Positions 1-8,706 of a DNA stretch of 64,000 nt are shown piece by piece. Both the position numbers and the translations under genes were made by a program. The notes beneath the pieces were generated by a model, which was not told the origin of the DNA, made no database searches, and worked only from the letters and a program-made list of their open reading frames with translations. The stretch spans positions 1 to 64,000 of the forward strand of contig NZ_JBLYUB010000035.1 of assembly GCF_049999945.1 (NCBI RefSeq), in the 5' to 3' direction. The first letter of the stretch is position 1. Each line of letters opens with the position of its first letter. This DNA is from Planosporangium spinosum. Lineage in GTDB: Bacteria; Actinomycetota; Actinomycetes; Mycobacteriales; Micromonosporaceae.

Positions 1-51
1 GCCGACGCCGCGCCGACGCCGCACCGGGCGCCGTCCGGACGGGCGGCCCAG

Positions 52-166
52 GGCAGCGGGCAGCGCGCGGAGGCAACCGGCACGACGGGGGCCAACCGCA
101 GGATGGGGGACAACCGGCACGACGGGGCAGCGGGCAGGGCGCGGGGGCAACCGGCACGACGGGGGC
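52..166. repeat. Irregular GC-rich repeat block
   Basis: The 17-base unit CAACCGGCACGACGGGG occurs exactly at 74-90, 111-127 and 148-164, spaced 37 bases each time, with a degenerate extra copy near 93-108. A longer stretch at about 51-92 recurs at about 125-166 with few changes. It lies downstream of the stop of the GGDEF gene at 193. No coding function is seen; it may be a slipped repeat array. Confidence 0.75.
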
Positions 167-192
167 AGCGGGCACCCGCGGGTGTCGCGCGC

Positions 193-1746
193 TCACCGGT
201 CGCCACTGACGGCTGAGGATCCCACCGGTGGTGCGGAGGAACGGGGGAGCGCGGTGCCGCGGGAAGTGTCCGCGCTCGCAGCGGCGTTCACCGGCGGGAC
301 GGTGGAGTGGTACCGGCGCTGTGCCTTGCCGGCGTACATGGTCGCGTCCGCCGTGCCGATCAGCGCGTCCCGGCCGACCATGGAGCCCGGTACCGCGACC
401 GCCGCCCCCATTGTGACCCCGACGGTGACGGTGACTCCCGATAGGCGTACCGGCGCTGCGATGGCATCGGAGATTCGCTCCTGGAGCCGTTGTACGGCCT
501 GCTCCGGCTCGCCGCGGCAGAGGATCAGGAACTCGTCTCCGCCGAGTCGGCCGACGATGTCGCCGCGGCGGACACATCCGACGAGCCGGGAGGCGATGGC
601 CTGAAGGACGGCGTCGCCGGTCCGGTGCCCCAGGCGGTCGTTGACCGGCTTGAATCCGTCGAGGTCGCACAGCACGACCGCGATCCCGTCGAGGTCACCT
701 CGGTCGACCTCCTCGAGCGCATGGTCGATCTCCGCGACGATGTGCCGCCGGTTGTACAGGCCGGTCAGCTCGTCGTGGCTGGCGTGGTGCGCCAGGGTTC
801 GCTCCGCCGCCGCCCGCTGCGTCGACAGGAGCTGGAAGCGCATCAGTACCAGTGGTACGACCAGGAGCGAGCCGATTGGGAGCAGAAGGCTCTGGCCGTC
901 CGTACCGCGCAGCGTCTGCACCGCCGCGATCAGCGGGTTGACGCACAGCGCGACGCCGAGCCAACCGAACCGTGGCTGGCAGGGTGTGAGCCGGGTCGTG
1001 GGTTGGGGCTGGGTGCAGTACGGGGCCGCTGGATGCACCGGCGCGGCGGCGAGGGTGAGGTAGCCGAGCATCATGAACTCGGCCGTCCACAGCGAGGTGC
1101 CGTGCACCGTGACGACGGCGGTGGCGATCCCGAGTACGGTCAGTGCCGAGCAGAGGATCATGTACGCGAGTGGCCCCCGCGCCCTCCTCGCGGTGAGCCC
1201 GATGCGCGCCAGGGAGGCTGCGACGCCACACAGGATCAGTACGTCGGTCAGTAGCAGCAGTTGCCCGAGCGCCGTACCCTGGTCGCCCAGGCGGGGTCGG
1301 ATCACCCACTCCCAGATCGGACCGCCGCAGCACAGTCCCACCATCGCGGCGTCGAGGATCCCGCCGAAGTCCGTGGCAGCGTGCCGGCGCAGGGCCGCCC
1401 CGCTACCGATGAGGAAGATCAGGTGGGCCGTCGCGATGGCGATGTCGGCTAGCGAACCCTCGGCGCGCCCCAGGTGATGGTCGGTGATCCAGGTCGGCCA
1501 GATCAGGTTGCTGCCCGCCAACATCGCAAGGCCACCGACGGCGATCCGCCAGGGCCACCGATCCGGCAGGTGGTCGGCGCGGAGCGCGGTCAGGAAGGTG
1601 ATGATGGGTACGGCCGTCACCAGCGCGTACATGGCGGTGCGCCCGGAGTCGCCGGCCAGCGCGTACAGGACGGTCACCGTGCCGGCCGTGACGAGGAACC
1701 CGGCGTGCACGATGGCGGCCGGCGCGGTACGGGTGGGCCAGCGCAT
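193..1746 (-). CDS. Membrane-anchored GGDEF protein (diguanylate cyclase)
   Basis: A 517-residue protein with a hydrophobic N-terminal half (several likely membrane segments between residues 10 and 305) and a C-terminal GGDEF domain from about residue 308. The signature GGDEF is at 402-406, and RRGD at 393-396 is the RxxD inhibitory site exactly five residues upstream. It should therefore make cyclic di-GMP from two GTP and be product-inhibited (family knowledge). No EAL domain follows, and the tail is Ala/Ser/Pro-rich. The ATG start has a GGAGAG ribosome site about 6 bases upstream. The sensory input of the membrane part is unknown. Confidence 0.9.
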   Translation of the reverse strand: MRWPTRTAPAAIVHAGFLVTAGTVTVLYALAGDSGRTAMYALVTAVPIITFLTALRADHLPDRWPWRIAVGGLAMLAGSNLIWPTWITDHHLGRAEGSLADIAIATAHLIFLIGSGAALRRHAATDFGGILDAAMVGLCCGGPIWEWVIRPRLGDQGTALGQLLLLTDVLILCGVAASLARIGLTARRARGPLAYMILCSALTVLGIATAVVTVHGTSLWTAEFMMLGYLTLAAAPVHPAAPYCTQPQPTTRLTPCQPRFGWLGVALCVNPLIAAVQTLRGTDGQSLLLPIGSLLVVPLVLMRFQLLSTQRAAAERTLAHHASHDELTGLYNRRHIVAEIDHALEEVDRGDLDGIAVVLCDLDGFKPVNDRLGHRTGDAVLQAIASRLVGCVRRGDIVGRLGGDEFLILCRGEPEQAVQRLQERISDAIAAPVRLSGVTVTVGVTMGAAVAVPGSMVGRDALIGTADATMYAGKAQRRYHSTVPPVNAAASADTSRGTALPRSSAPPVGSSAVSGDR

Positions 1747-2133
1747 TGCGCTCTCCTCTCCCTCGGCCGCGCGCGGCGGGGAAACGATGGGCCGGGTGGG
1801 CGATCGTGTGGGGGCGGAGCCGACCGGTCGGGGCGCCGCTACGGAGGCGAACCTGGCGGGTGCGGTCGGCTTCCACGCTGCCGCGCCAGCGCATCGTCAT
1901 CGCCGTGTGCATCGTCGACGCTATGCATCGTCAAAGCAGTCCACCTGAGGAGAGGCCGTCCACCTGGGGAGAGCACGCCATCAGCGTAGCCGATACGACA
2001 TCGACGACGAGCACTCGACGGTCGGGTCGGCACACGCCGCGGCGCTCCACCTCCCGGCCGCTGTGCGGGTCCGTGAGCCGGAGCGCCATGGCGGTCGGCG
2101 CAGGCCGGGCCGGTGACGAGGGTGTGCTCTCTC
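1747..2133. other. Intergenic region between GGDEF gene and LysR remnant
   Basis: About 390 bases with no convincing gene. Two near-identical copies of GTCCACCTGRGGAGAG lie at about 1939-1971, and GCATCGTC occurs three times at about 1889-1931. These could be regulatory sites for the GGDEF gene, which reads away to the left, but no promoter could be assigned. Confidence 0.4.
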
Positions 2134-2560
2134 CTACTTGGCGTCGGCTCCCGCCAGATACCCCTTGGTCAGGTCCGACAGGAACGGAGCGCGGATCTCC
2201 TTCAAGCCGCCGGGGAGCGCCGGTTCGGGCTGGTGCACCAGCCCGAACCGGCAGGTCAGTCGCGGTTCCAGCGCCCGCACGACCGCACCGGCCCGGGCCG
2301 CCTCGGCGGCGTACCGCCGGGTCAGGAACGCCGCACCGGCACCGGCGAGCACCATCGGTACGACCGCCTCGCGGTGGCGGGCCATCGTCGAACGGCGCAT
2401 CCGTACCCCGGCCCGGTCGAGTGCCGCGAGCACCGTGGCGCAGCGCGCTGTGCCCCTGGATGCCGATGACCGGCGTACGGTCCAGCGCCCTCACCGCAGC
2501 GGCCGGGTTCCCCGTGACTCGCATGCCGCCCGAGTCGATTCGGACCGTACCGCCACGCAT
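2134..2560 (-). pseudogene. LysR-type regulator fragment, frameshifted
   Basis: The last 99 codons (stop at 2134) read like the second half of a LysR effector-binding domain, with motifs such as MVLAGAGAAFLTR and RFGLVHQPEPALPGG. Upstream, the matching part (TPVIGIQG) is in another frame, so there is a frameshift near 2455-2470. No helix-turn-helix N-terminus is present; the homology begins around 2540 and galT ends at 2609. It looks like a 5'-deleted, frameshifted remnant that cannot bind DNA. The family assignment rests on recognising the domain pattern. Confidence 0.6.
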
Positions 2561-2608
2561 CGACGATCGTCCGTGTATTGCGGGTTCCGCCGGGCAGCGG
2601 CCGACGGG

Positions 2609-3595
2609 TCAACCGGCGAGGGCCTGCCGGAGCGCCAGTGCGGTCTGCTCCGGTGCGGTCGGGTTCACCGCCACCCCGGTGGCGTACTCCAGCCCGCCCG
2701 GCGTGGTGACCCTCGGGTACACGGTGACGTGCCACCGGTACCAGTCCGGCGCGGCCGGGTCGTTCGCCGGGCCGGTGTGCACGACCAGGTTGTAGTCCGG
2801 ATCGTCGAGGACCGTGGCGAGGGCGGCCAGCACCCGCGGCAGCGTCTCGGCCAGGGCCGTGAGGGCGTCGTCGGAGGCGTGGGCCAGGTCGGCGGCGCGG
2901 TCGGCGGGCAGCAGCGTCGTCTCGTGCGGCACGGTGGCGGACCAGGGCTGGAACACCAGCATCGCGTCGGTGTCGCTGACCACCCGGGTACCCGCGCGCC
3001 GCTGCGCCTCGGCCAGGTCGTCGTGCAGTCGGCGTCCGGTACGGGTGAAGTGCTCGCGGGCTCGCTGCCACCGGCGCACCAGCCCCGGTGGTGCCTGGTC
3101 GAGCGCCACGAGTTGGCTGTGCGGGTGGGCCAGGGAGGCGCCGGCGCCCGTGCCGTGGTTGCGGAAGACGCTGATCGCGCCCGGGTGGCGGGTGTCGAGC
3201 GCCCGGCACCGCTGCCGGATCGCGAACAGGACCGTGGCCACCTCGTCCGGGCTGGCGGAGCGCGGGTCCCAGTCGTGCCGGGCGGACTCCACGATCACCT
3301 CGTGCCGTCCGGTGAACGGCAGCGCCGGCGGAGCCGGCGTACCGTCCCCGGTCTCCACCAAGGGGTACCGGTTCGGCACGACACGTACCTGCCAGGCGTC
3401 CGCACCCGCGGGTACCCGCAGCACCTCCGGCGGCGTCATCGCCTCGTTGCCGGGGCAGAACGGGCAGGGCGGGGGCCCGGCCGGCCCGCCCGCCGGCTGC
3501 CCGGCCGGGCGCGGTACGTCCGCCGGGCGCCCCGCCCGCCGTGGCGCGACGACGGTCCAGTCCCCGGTCGTGGGGTCGACGCGGGCCTCCACCAT
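2609..3595 (-). CDS. galT: Galactose-1-phosphate uridylyltransferase
   Basis: A 328-residue class I GalT of the HIT superfamily, which exchanges UMP between UDP-glucose and galactose-1-phosphate in the Leloir pathway. Near the N-terminus is the metal-binding-type motif CPFCPGNE. The centre carries GAGASLAHPHSQ, holding the HPHxQ active site whose second histidine takes the UMP. WHVTVYPR lies in the C-terminal half. A longer frame opens at 3655, but the ATG at 3595 has a strong GGAAGGAG site 7 bases upstream and is preferred. No galE or galK lies in the window. It is divergent from the GGDEF gene at 3742. Confidence 0.88.
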   Translation of the reverse strand: MVEARVDPTTGDWTVVAPRRAGRPADVPRPAGQPAGGPAGPPPCPFCPGNEAMTPPEVLRVPAGADAWQVRVVPNRYPLVETGDGTPAPPALPFTGRHEVIVESARHDWDPRSASPDEVATVLFAIRQRCRALDTRHPGAISVFRNHGTGAGASLAHPHSQLVALDQAPPGLVRRWQRAREHFTRTGRRLHDDLAEAQRRAGTRVVSDTDAMLVFQPWSATVPHETTLLPADRAADLAHASDDALTALAETLPRVLAALATVLDDPDYNLVVHTGPANDPAAPDWYRWHVTVYPRVTTPGGLEYATGVAVNPTAPEQTALALRQALAG

Positions 3596-3741
3596 TCCGG
3601 GGCTCCTTCCGGTCGTGGTCTGCCGGCGGCTGGCCGACTCCGGTGTCCGCCGCACCCGAACGGCAACCGGGCGATGCGACGTCTACAACCGGTCACCCCT
3701 ACCGTGATCATGGTAGTCAAGATCACACGGGTACGGTGAAC

Positions 3742-5379
3742 ATGAATACGGCTGTGCAAACGGTGCCAGCGTCCGAGGCTCATGCTCCGACGGCGTACAT
3801 CGTCGACCTTGCTGGACTGACCGACCCGATGCCGCGCACCGAGGGGGAGCTGGCGGCGGCGCTGCAGACGATGGAGATGGTCCCCGTCGACGAGTACCGT
3901 ACCGTCGTCGGACCCGCCGAACGGGCCGAGCGGCTGGCGGCCGAGCTCGGCCGTCCGGACCTGCAGATGCGCGCCCGGCTGATCCTGGCCGACGTGCTGC
4001 GCCGCGACGGTGACATGGTCGAGTCGAGCCGCATCGCCCACGAGATCCTGGCGGCGGCGATCGAGCGCGGCGACGACTACCTGCGCGCCCGCTGCCATCA
4101 CCTGCTGGCGTACTTCTTCCGGCACATCGGCGACTCGGCCGACGCGCTCTCGCACGCCGTCCAGTGCGTAGCGCGCACCCACGACGACGTGCCGGCCCGC
4201 ATCCGCGCCCGGCACCTGTCGGTCCTGGCGGCGACGTTGCAGCAGAGTGGCTCCCGGGACGAGGCGCGGCGGCGGTTCCAGGAGGCGCTCGACATCGCGA
4301 CGGCCACCGGCGACAGCGAGATGCAGTTGCAGATCCTCAACAACCTGGCCTACACCGAATACCAGAACCGCGACAGCGGCGCGGCGAACGCCCACATCGC
4401 GCAGATGCGGGCGGTGCAGGCCCGCGCCGGCGTGACGCTGAACGCCAGCTACCTGGACACGATCGCCCGGGTGGAGATGATGAGCGGCCGGTACGCCGAG
4501 GCCGAGGCCACCCTGCGCCCGGTCCTGGACGAGTCGGCCGGCCATCTGCTCGCCGACGCCGACTCGCTCGGCGAGTGCCTGCTGACGGTCGCCGAGGTCC
4601 AGCGGCTGCGCGGCGACGTCGTGGCGGCCCAGATCACCCTCGACCGGACCGTCCGGGTCTGCCAGGAGCGTGGCCTGGCGTCCGCGCGTGCCCGGGCCCG
4701 CGACGAGCAGGCCCAGCTGTACGCGGCGACCGGCCGCTACCGCGAGGCGTACGAGGAGCACCGGCGCTTCCACAACGACACCATGGCGCTCCAGTCGGCG
4801 CAGCGGGAGGCCCGTGCGCGGGCGCTACAGGCCGTCTTCGAGACCGAGGAGGCCCGCCGGGAGAGCGTCCGGTTCCGGGAGCTGGCCCAGCGGGACGCGC
4901 TGACCGGCCTGTACAACCGCCGCTACATCGACGAGCAGCTGGCCGGCCTGCTGGAACGCGCGGCCTCCGACCGGGCGCCGCTGGCGGCGGCCCTGATCGA
5001 CCTCGACCATTTCAAGCGGGTCAACGACACGTGCTCGCACGCTACCGGCGACGCCGTGCTTCAGCAGGTCGCCATGCTGCTCGAGGCGGCGGCGCCCGGC
5101 CCGGCCGTCGCCGCGCGTCTCGGCGGTGAGGAGTTCCTGCTGATCCTGCCCGACACCGACGCCGACGCCGCGGTCCGGCACTGCGAGCGGCTGCGCGAGG
5201 CGATCGCCCGCCACGCGTGGGGGCCGGTGACCGGTGGGCTGCCGGTCACCGCCAGCATCGGCGTCACCTGCGCCGCCGCCGGGCAGACCACATCCTCGGC
5301 GCTGCTCGCCCAGGCCGACCGCAACCTGTACGCGGCCAAGCGCACCGGACGCAACCGGGTCGTCGCCGACCCCGGCTGA
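3742..5379 (+). CDS. TPR-repeat GGDEF protein (diguanylate cyclase)
   Basis: A 545-residue soluble protein. Residues about 60-340 form repeated helical hairpins of TPR type, a short charged coiled stretch follows (about 345-385), and a GGDEF domain occupies 385-545 with GGEEF at 461-465. The GGEEF form is compatible with cyclase activity. The RxxD inhibitory site is absent, because the residues before GGEEF are PAVAARL, so product inhibition is probably lost. This contrasts with the membrane GGDEF protein at 193. I chose the internal ATG at 3742 because the upstream extension is arginine/proline-rich shadow sequence that overlaps galT. TPR repeats suggest regulation by a protein partner (inference). 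Confidence 0.88.
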   Translation: MNTAVQTVPASEAHAPTAYIVDLAGLTDPMPRTEGELAAALQTMEMVPVDEYRTVVGPAERAERLAAELGRPDLQMRARLILADVLRRDGDMVESSRIAHEILAAAIERGDDYLRARCHHLLAYFFRHIGDSADALSHAVQCVARTHDDVPARIRARHLSVLAATLQQSGSRDEARRRFQEALDIATATGDSEMQLQILNNLAYTEYQNRDSGAANAHIAQMRAVQARAGVTLNASYLDTIARVEMMSGRYAEAEATLRPVLDESAGHLLADADSLGECLLTVAEVQRLRGDVVAAQITLDRTVRVCQERGLASARARARDEQAQLYAATGRYREAYEEHRRFHNDTMALQSAQREARARALQAVFETEEARRESVRFRELAQRDALTGLYNRRYIDEQLAGLLERAASDRAPLAAALIDLDHFKRVNDTCSHATGDAVLQQVAMLLEAAAPGPAVAARLGGEEFLLILPDTDADAAVRHCERLREAIARHAWGPVTGGLPVTASIGVTCAAAGQTTSSALLAQADRNLYAAKRTGRNRVVADPG

Positions 5380-5386
5380 CGGCCGA

Positions 5387-5405
5387 CCCCCGGCCCGGGG
5401 GCGTT
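5387..5405 (+). terminator. Possible hairpin after the TPR-GGDEF gene
   Basis: CCCCCGG and CCGGGGG lie in inverted orientation at 5387-5401, eight bases after the stop. No U-tract follows. It could end the GGDEF transcript before the urease operon. The evidence is weak, because the arms leave almost no loop unless they are shortened. Confidence 0.3.
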
Positions 5406-5523
5406 CCTGCGGCCACCGGCCGGGGTGTGCATCCCGCTCCCGGCCGGGCGCTTATCCGGCCGTGCGCGGGGAAGGGGCACCTTCTGCCGCTGTGCGGGTG
5501 CGCGGCCGGCCGGAGGGACGCTC

Positions 5524-5826
5524 ATGTACCTGACGCCCAGGGAGTTGGACAAACTGCAGATCCTGTCGATGGCCCAGATCGCGCAGGCGCGCCGGGCCAG
5601 GGGACTCAAGCTCAACTATCCGGAGGCGGTCTCGATCATCGCGGCGACCGCGCTGGAGGGTGCCCGGGAGGGCAAGCCGCTGGAGGAGGTGATGGCCGCC
5701 GCCCGAACGGCGCTGACCCGGGACGACGTGATGGAGGGCGTCGCCGAGCTGGCGCGGTTCGTCCAGGTCGAGGCGGTCTTCACCGACGGCACCCGGCTTG
5801 TCACCGTGCACGGCCCTATCCAGTGA
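5524..5826 (+). CDS. ureA: Urease subunit gamma
   Basis: A 100-residue protein, the usual length for UreA, starting MYLTPRELDKLQI and containing the conserved RARGLKLNYPEAVSII and VHGPIQ segments. It is the small structural subunit of nickel urease, which hydrolyses urea to ammonia and carbamate in the cytoplasm. A longer frame opens at 5425, but the ATG at 5524 follows a GGAGGGACG ribosome site and gives the family N-terminus. It is the first gene of ureABCEFGD. Confidence 0.95.
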   Translation: MYLTPRELDKLQILSMAQIAQARRARGLKLNYPEAVSIIAATALEGAREGKPLEEVMAAARTALTRDDVMEGVAELARFVQVEAVFTDGTRLVTVHGPIQ

Positions 5827-5855
5827 CACGGTCCCGTCGCAAGTGAGGGGGCGGC

Positions 5856-6338
5856 GTGATGACGGATACCTCGTCGTCGGTTCCGCCGGGTGGGTACATC
5901 CTGGCGTCCGAGCCGCTGGAACTCAACGCCGGGCGCCCGGCCATCACCGTCGAGGTCACCAACACCGGTGACCGGCCGGTACAGGTCGGCTCCCATTTCC
6001 ACTTCTTCGAGGTCAACCGGGTGCTGGCGGTCGACCGCGGTGCGGCGTTCGGGATGCGGCTGGACATTCCGGCCGCCACGTCGGTCCGGTTCGAACCTGG
6101 CGACCGGAAGACCGTCAGGCTGGTCCCGTTCGCCGGCGCGCGGCGTGCGTACGGCTTCAACGGCCTGGTGCAGGGCTGGACGGGTACCGGTCCGCCGCCC
6201 GGCTACCAGCCCGACCGGCCCGCGGCCATCGCGCGCGCCGCCCGCCGCGGCTTCCTGACCCGGCCGGGCGACGACGGCGGCAGCGGTGACGGCGGCGACG
6301 ACCGTGGCGGCGACGCCGAGGTGACGGGGGCCTGGTGA
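5856..6338 (+). CDS. ureB: Urease subunit beta
   Basis: A 160-residue UreB with the conserved block VEVTNTGDRPVQVGSHFHFF near the N-terminus and the GMRLDIPAATSVRFEPG segment. The family core ends at about residue 105. The rest is a Gly/Asp-rich tail (GDDGGSGDGGDD) that is longer than in many UreB proteins and probably disordered. Two starts are possible, GTG 5856 or ATG 5859; AAGTGAGGGGG upstream serves either. It lies 29 bases after ureA. Confidence 0.93.
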   Translation: MMTDTSSSVPPGGYILASEPLELNAGRPAITVEVTNTGDRPVQVGSHFHFFEVNRVLAVDRGAAFGMRLDIPAATSVRFEPGDRKTVRLVPFAGARRAYGFNGLVQGWTGTGPPPGYQPDRPAAIARAARRGFLTRPGDDGGSGDGGDDRGGDAEVTGAW

Positions 6339-6366
6339 TGGCGCCCCGCGTCGAGGAGCGCGGCTG

Positions 6367-8085
6367 ATGAGCCAGATTTCACGCCGGCAGTACGTGGATC
6401 TGTACGGCCCGACCGTGGGCGACCGGATCCGGCTGGGGGACACCGACCTGTACGTCGAGATCGAGCGGGACCTGCGCGTCCTGGGCGACGAGGCGGTGTT
6501 CGGCGGGACGAAGACCATCCGCGACGGCATGGCCCAGGACAACCAGACGACCTCGGCGGGCGGCGCCCTCGACCTCGTCATCACGAACGCGACCATGATC
6601 GACCCGGTTCTCGGGGTGGTCAAGGGGGACGTCGGAGTCAAGGACGGCAGGATCGTCGGGGTCGGCAAGGCCGGCAACCCGGCTACGATGGAGGGCGTCA
6701 CGCCCGGCCTGGTGATCGGCACGGCGACGGACGTGCTCTCCGGTGAGCACCAGATCCTCACCCCGGGCGGCATCGACAGCCACGTGCACTACATCTCGCC
6801 CCAGCAGGTCCAGCACGCCCTCAGCAATGGCGTCACCACGTTCCTGGGCGGCGGGATCGGACCGACCGACGGCAGTAAGGCCACCACGGTCACCGCCGGC
6901 ACGTGGAACCTGGAGTTGATGCTGCGGGCGGCGGAGGGCCTGCCGGTCAACATCGGGTTCCTGGGCAAGGGCAACTGCGCCGGCCGGGCGCCGCTGGACG
7001 AACAGCTCCTGGCCGGGGCCGCCGGTATGAAGATCCATGAGGACTGGGGGGCGACCCCGGCGGTGATCCGGACCGCGCTCGCCGCCGCCACCGACTTCGA
7101 CGTGCAGGTCGCCATCCACACGGATACCACCAACGAGAGCGGATACGTCGAGGACACCGTCGCCGCCTTCGCGGGCCGGACCATCCACACGTACCACACC
7201 GAGGGCTCCGGCGGCGGGCACGCTCCGGACATCATCAAGGTCGCCGGCGAGCTGAACGTGCTGCCCAGCTCGACCAACCCGACGCTGCCGTACGGCATCA
7301 ACTCGCAGGCCGAGCTGTACGACATGATCATCGTCTGTCACAACCTGAACCCGACCATCCCCTCGGACGTCGCGTTCGCGGAGAGTCGGATCCGGCCCGA
7401 GACGATCGCCGCCGAGAACGTGTTGCAGGACATCGGCGCGATCTCGATGATCGCGAGCGACGCCCAGGCGATGGGGCGGGTCGGGGAGAACTGGCTCCGC
7501 GCGGTGCAGACGGCGGACGCCATGAAGGCCGCCCGCGGCAAGCTGCCCGAGGACGCCGAGGGAAACGACAACTTCCGCGTCCTGCGCTACGTGGCCAAGG
7601 TGACGATAAACCCGGCCATCACCAACGGCATCGCGTACGTCCTGGGCTCGATCGAGTCCGGCAAGCTGGCCGACCTGGTGCTCTGGGACCCCGCGTTCTT
7701 CGGGGCCAAGCCGCGCCGTGTGATCAAGGGCGGGCTGGTCAACTGGTCGGTGATGGGCGACCCGAACGGCTCGCTGCCGACCCCGGAGCCGGTGGTCTAC
7801 CGGCCCATGTTCGGCGCGCACGGCGGGGCGCTGCCGGAGACCTGCGTGACGTTCATGTCGCGGGCGGCGTGCGAGGCGGGCGTGGCCGAGCGGCTGGGCC
7901 TGCGCCGGCGGGCGCTTCCGGTCAGCGGCACCCGCACGCTGACGAAGCGGCACATGGTGCGCAACGACCGTACGCCCCACATCGAGGTCAACCCGGAGAC
8001 GTACGCGGTCATCGTCGACGGCGCGCACGCGACCGTGCCGCCGGCCCGGTCGATCGCGCTCAACCAGCTCTACTTCTTCAGCTGA
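6367..8085 (+). CDS. ureC: Urease subunit alpha (catalytic)
   Basis: A 572-residue UreC. Nickel ligands and catalytic residues are in place: HVH at 139-141, the lysine to be carbamylated K222 in GMKIHEDWG, H251, H277, flap C324 and H325, and D365 in SDAQAMGR. These correspond to the Klebsiella residues with an offset of 5 (family knowledge). The residue after H325 is asparagine (VCHNL), where many ureases have a second histidine; the catalytic histidine itself is kept. It starts 28 bases after ureB, directly after GAGGAGCGCGGCTG. Confidence 0.97.
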   Translation: MSQISRRQYVDLYGPTVGDRIRLGDTDLYVEIERDLRVLGDEAVFGGTKTIRDGMAQDNQTTSAGGALDLVITNATMIDPVLGVVKGDVGVKDGRIVGVGKAGNPATMEGVTPGLVIGTATDVLSGEHQILTPGGIDSHVHYISPQQVQHALSNGVTTFLGGGIGPTDGSKATTVTAGTWNLELMLRAAEGLPVNIGFLGKGNCAGRAPLDEQLLAGAAGMKIHEDWGATPAVIRTALAAATDFDVQVAIHTDTTNESGYVEDTVAAFAGRTIHTYHTEGSGGGHAPDIIKVAGELNVLPSSTNPTLPYGINSQAELYDMIIVCHNLNPTIPSDVAFAESRIRPETIAAENVLQDIGAISMIASDAQAMGRVGENWLRAVQTADAMKAARGKLPEDAEGNDNFRVLRYVAKVTINPAITNGIAYVLGSIESGKLADLVLWDPAFFGAKPRRVIKGGLVNWSVMGDPNGSLPTPEPVVYRPMFGAHGGALPETCVTFMSRAACEAGVAERLGLRRRALPVSGTRTLTKRHMVRNDRTPHIEVNPETYAVIVDGAHATVPPARSIALNQLYFFS

Positions 8086-8130
8086 CCGGTGCCGCCGGCG
8101 TCAGCGACGGTGCGGAGAGGAACGGCGGGA

Positions 8131-8706
8131 GTGCTCATCGAGTCGGTACTCGGCAACGTGGACGACCCCGACCGGCGTGCGCAGCTCGGCGCGGTCACGG
8201 TCGACGCCCTGGTGCTCGACCGGTGGGAGGCCCAGCGCAACCGGCTGCGCAAGACGACCGAGGGCGGCATCCCGGTCGCCCTCGCCCTGGACCGGGGCAG
8301 GCGCCTGCGCGACGGCGACATCCTGTCCTGGGACCGCACCACCGGCACGGCCATCGTGGTCCGTGTCCGGCTCGGTGAGGTGATGGTCGTGGACCTGAGC
8401 GGGCTGGCCGCGCAGCCGCCGGGCGACGCCCTGCGGACCGCGGTGGAGGTGGGGCACGCGCTGGGCAACCAGCACTGGCCCGCGGTCGTCAGGGACGCGC
8501 GGGTGTACGTACCGGTGACCGTCGACCGGGCGGCCATGGACGCGGTGATGCGTACCCACGCGTTCCGGGGTGTCACCCACCGGTTCACCGCCGGCACCGA
8601 GGCCGCCGCGGTCCTGTCGTCGGACGAGGCGCGGCGGGTGTTCGGCGGCGCCGCGCAGGTACCCCATCGGCACCCGCCCGGCACCGGGGGCGAGGTGTGG
8701 CGGTGA
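8131..8706 (+). CDS. ureE: Urease accessory protein UreE
   Basis: A 191-residue nickel metallochaperone that delivers nickel to the UreC-UreDFG complex. The C-terminal half contains the UreE signature around ALGNQHWPAVV and YVPVTVDRAAMDAVM. The tail ends with a short PHRHPP stretch rather than a long histidine tail. GTG 8131 is preferred, preceded by GGAGAGGAACGGCGGGA; a frame open from 8089 would add 14 residues. It overlaps ureF. Confidence 0.88.
   Translation: MLIESVLGNVDDPDRRAQLGAVTVDALVLDRWEAQRNRLRKTTEGGIPVALALDRGRRLRDGDILSWDRTTGTAIVVRVRLGEVMVVDLSGLAAQPPGDALRTAVEVGHALGNQHWPAVVRDARVYVPVTVDRAAMDAVMRTHAFRGVTHRFTAGTEAAAVLSSDEARRVFGGAAQVPHRHPPGTGGEVWR

Noticed and set aside
52..166. CRISPR array
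   Set aside because: Only three short units, spacers not unique (they share text), and no cas genes nearby.
5387..5401. Rho-independent terminator with U-tract
   Set aside because: Palindrome is present but too tight for a loop and lacks a U-run; kept only as a weak candidate.
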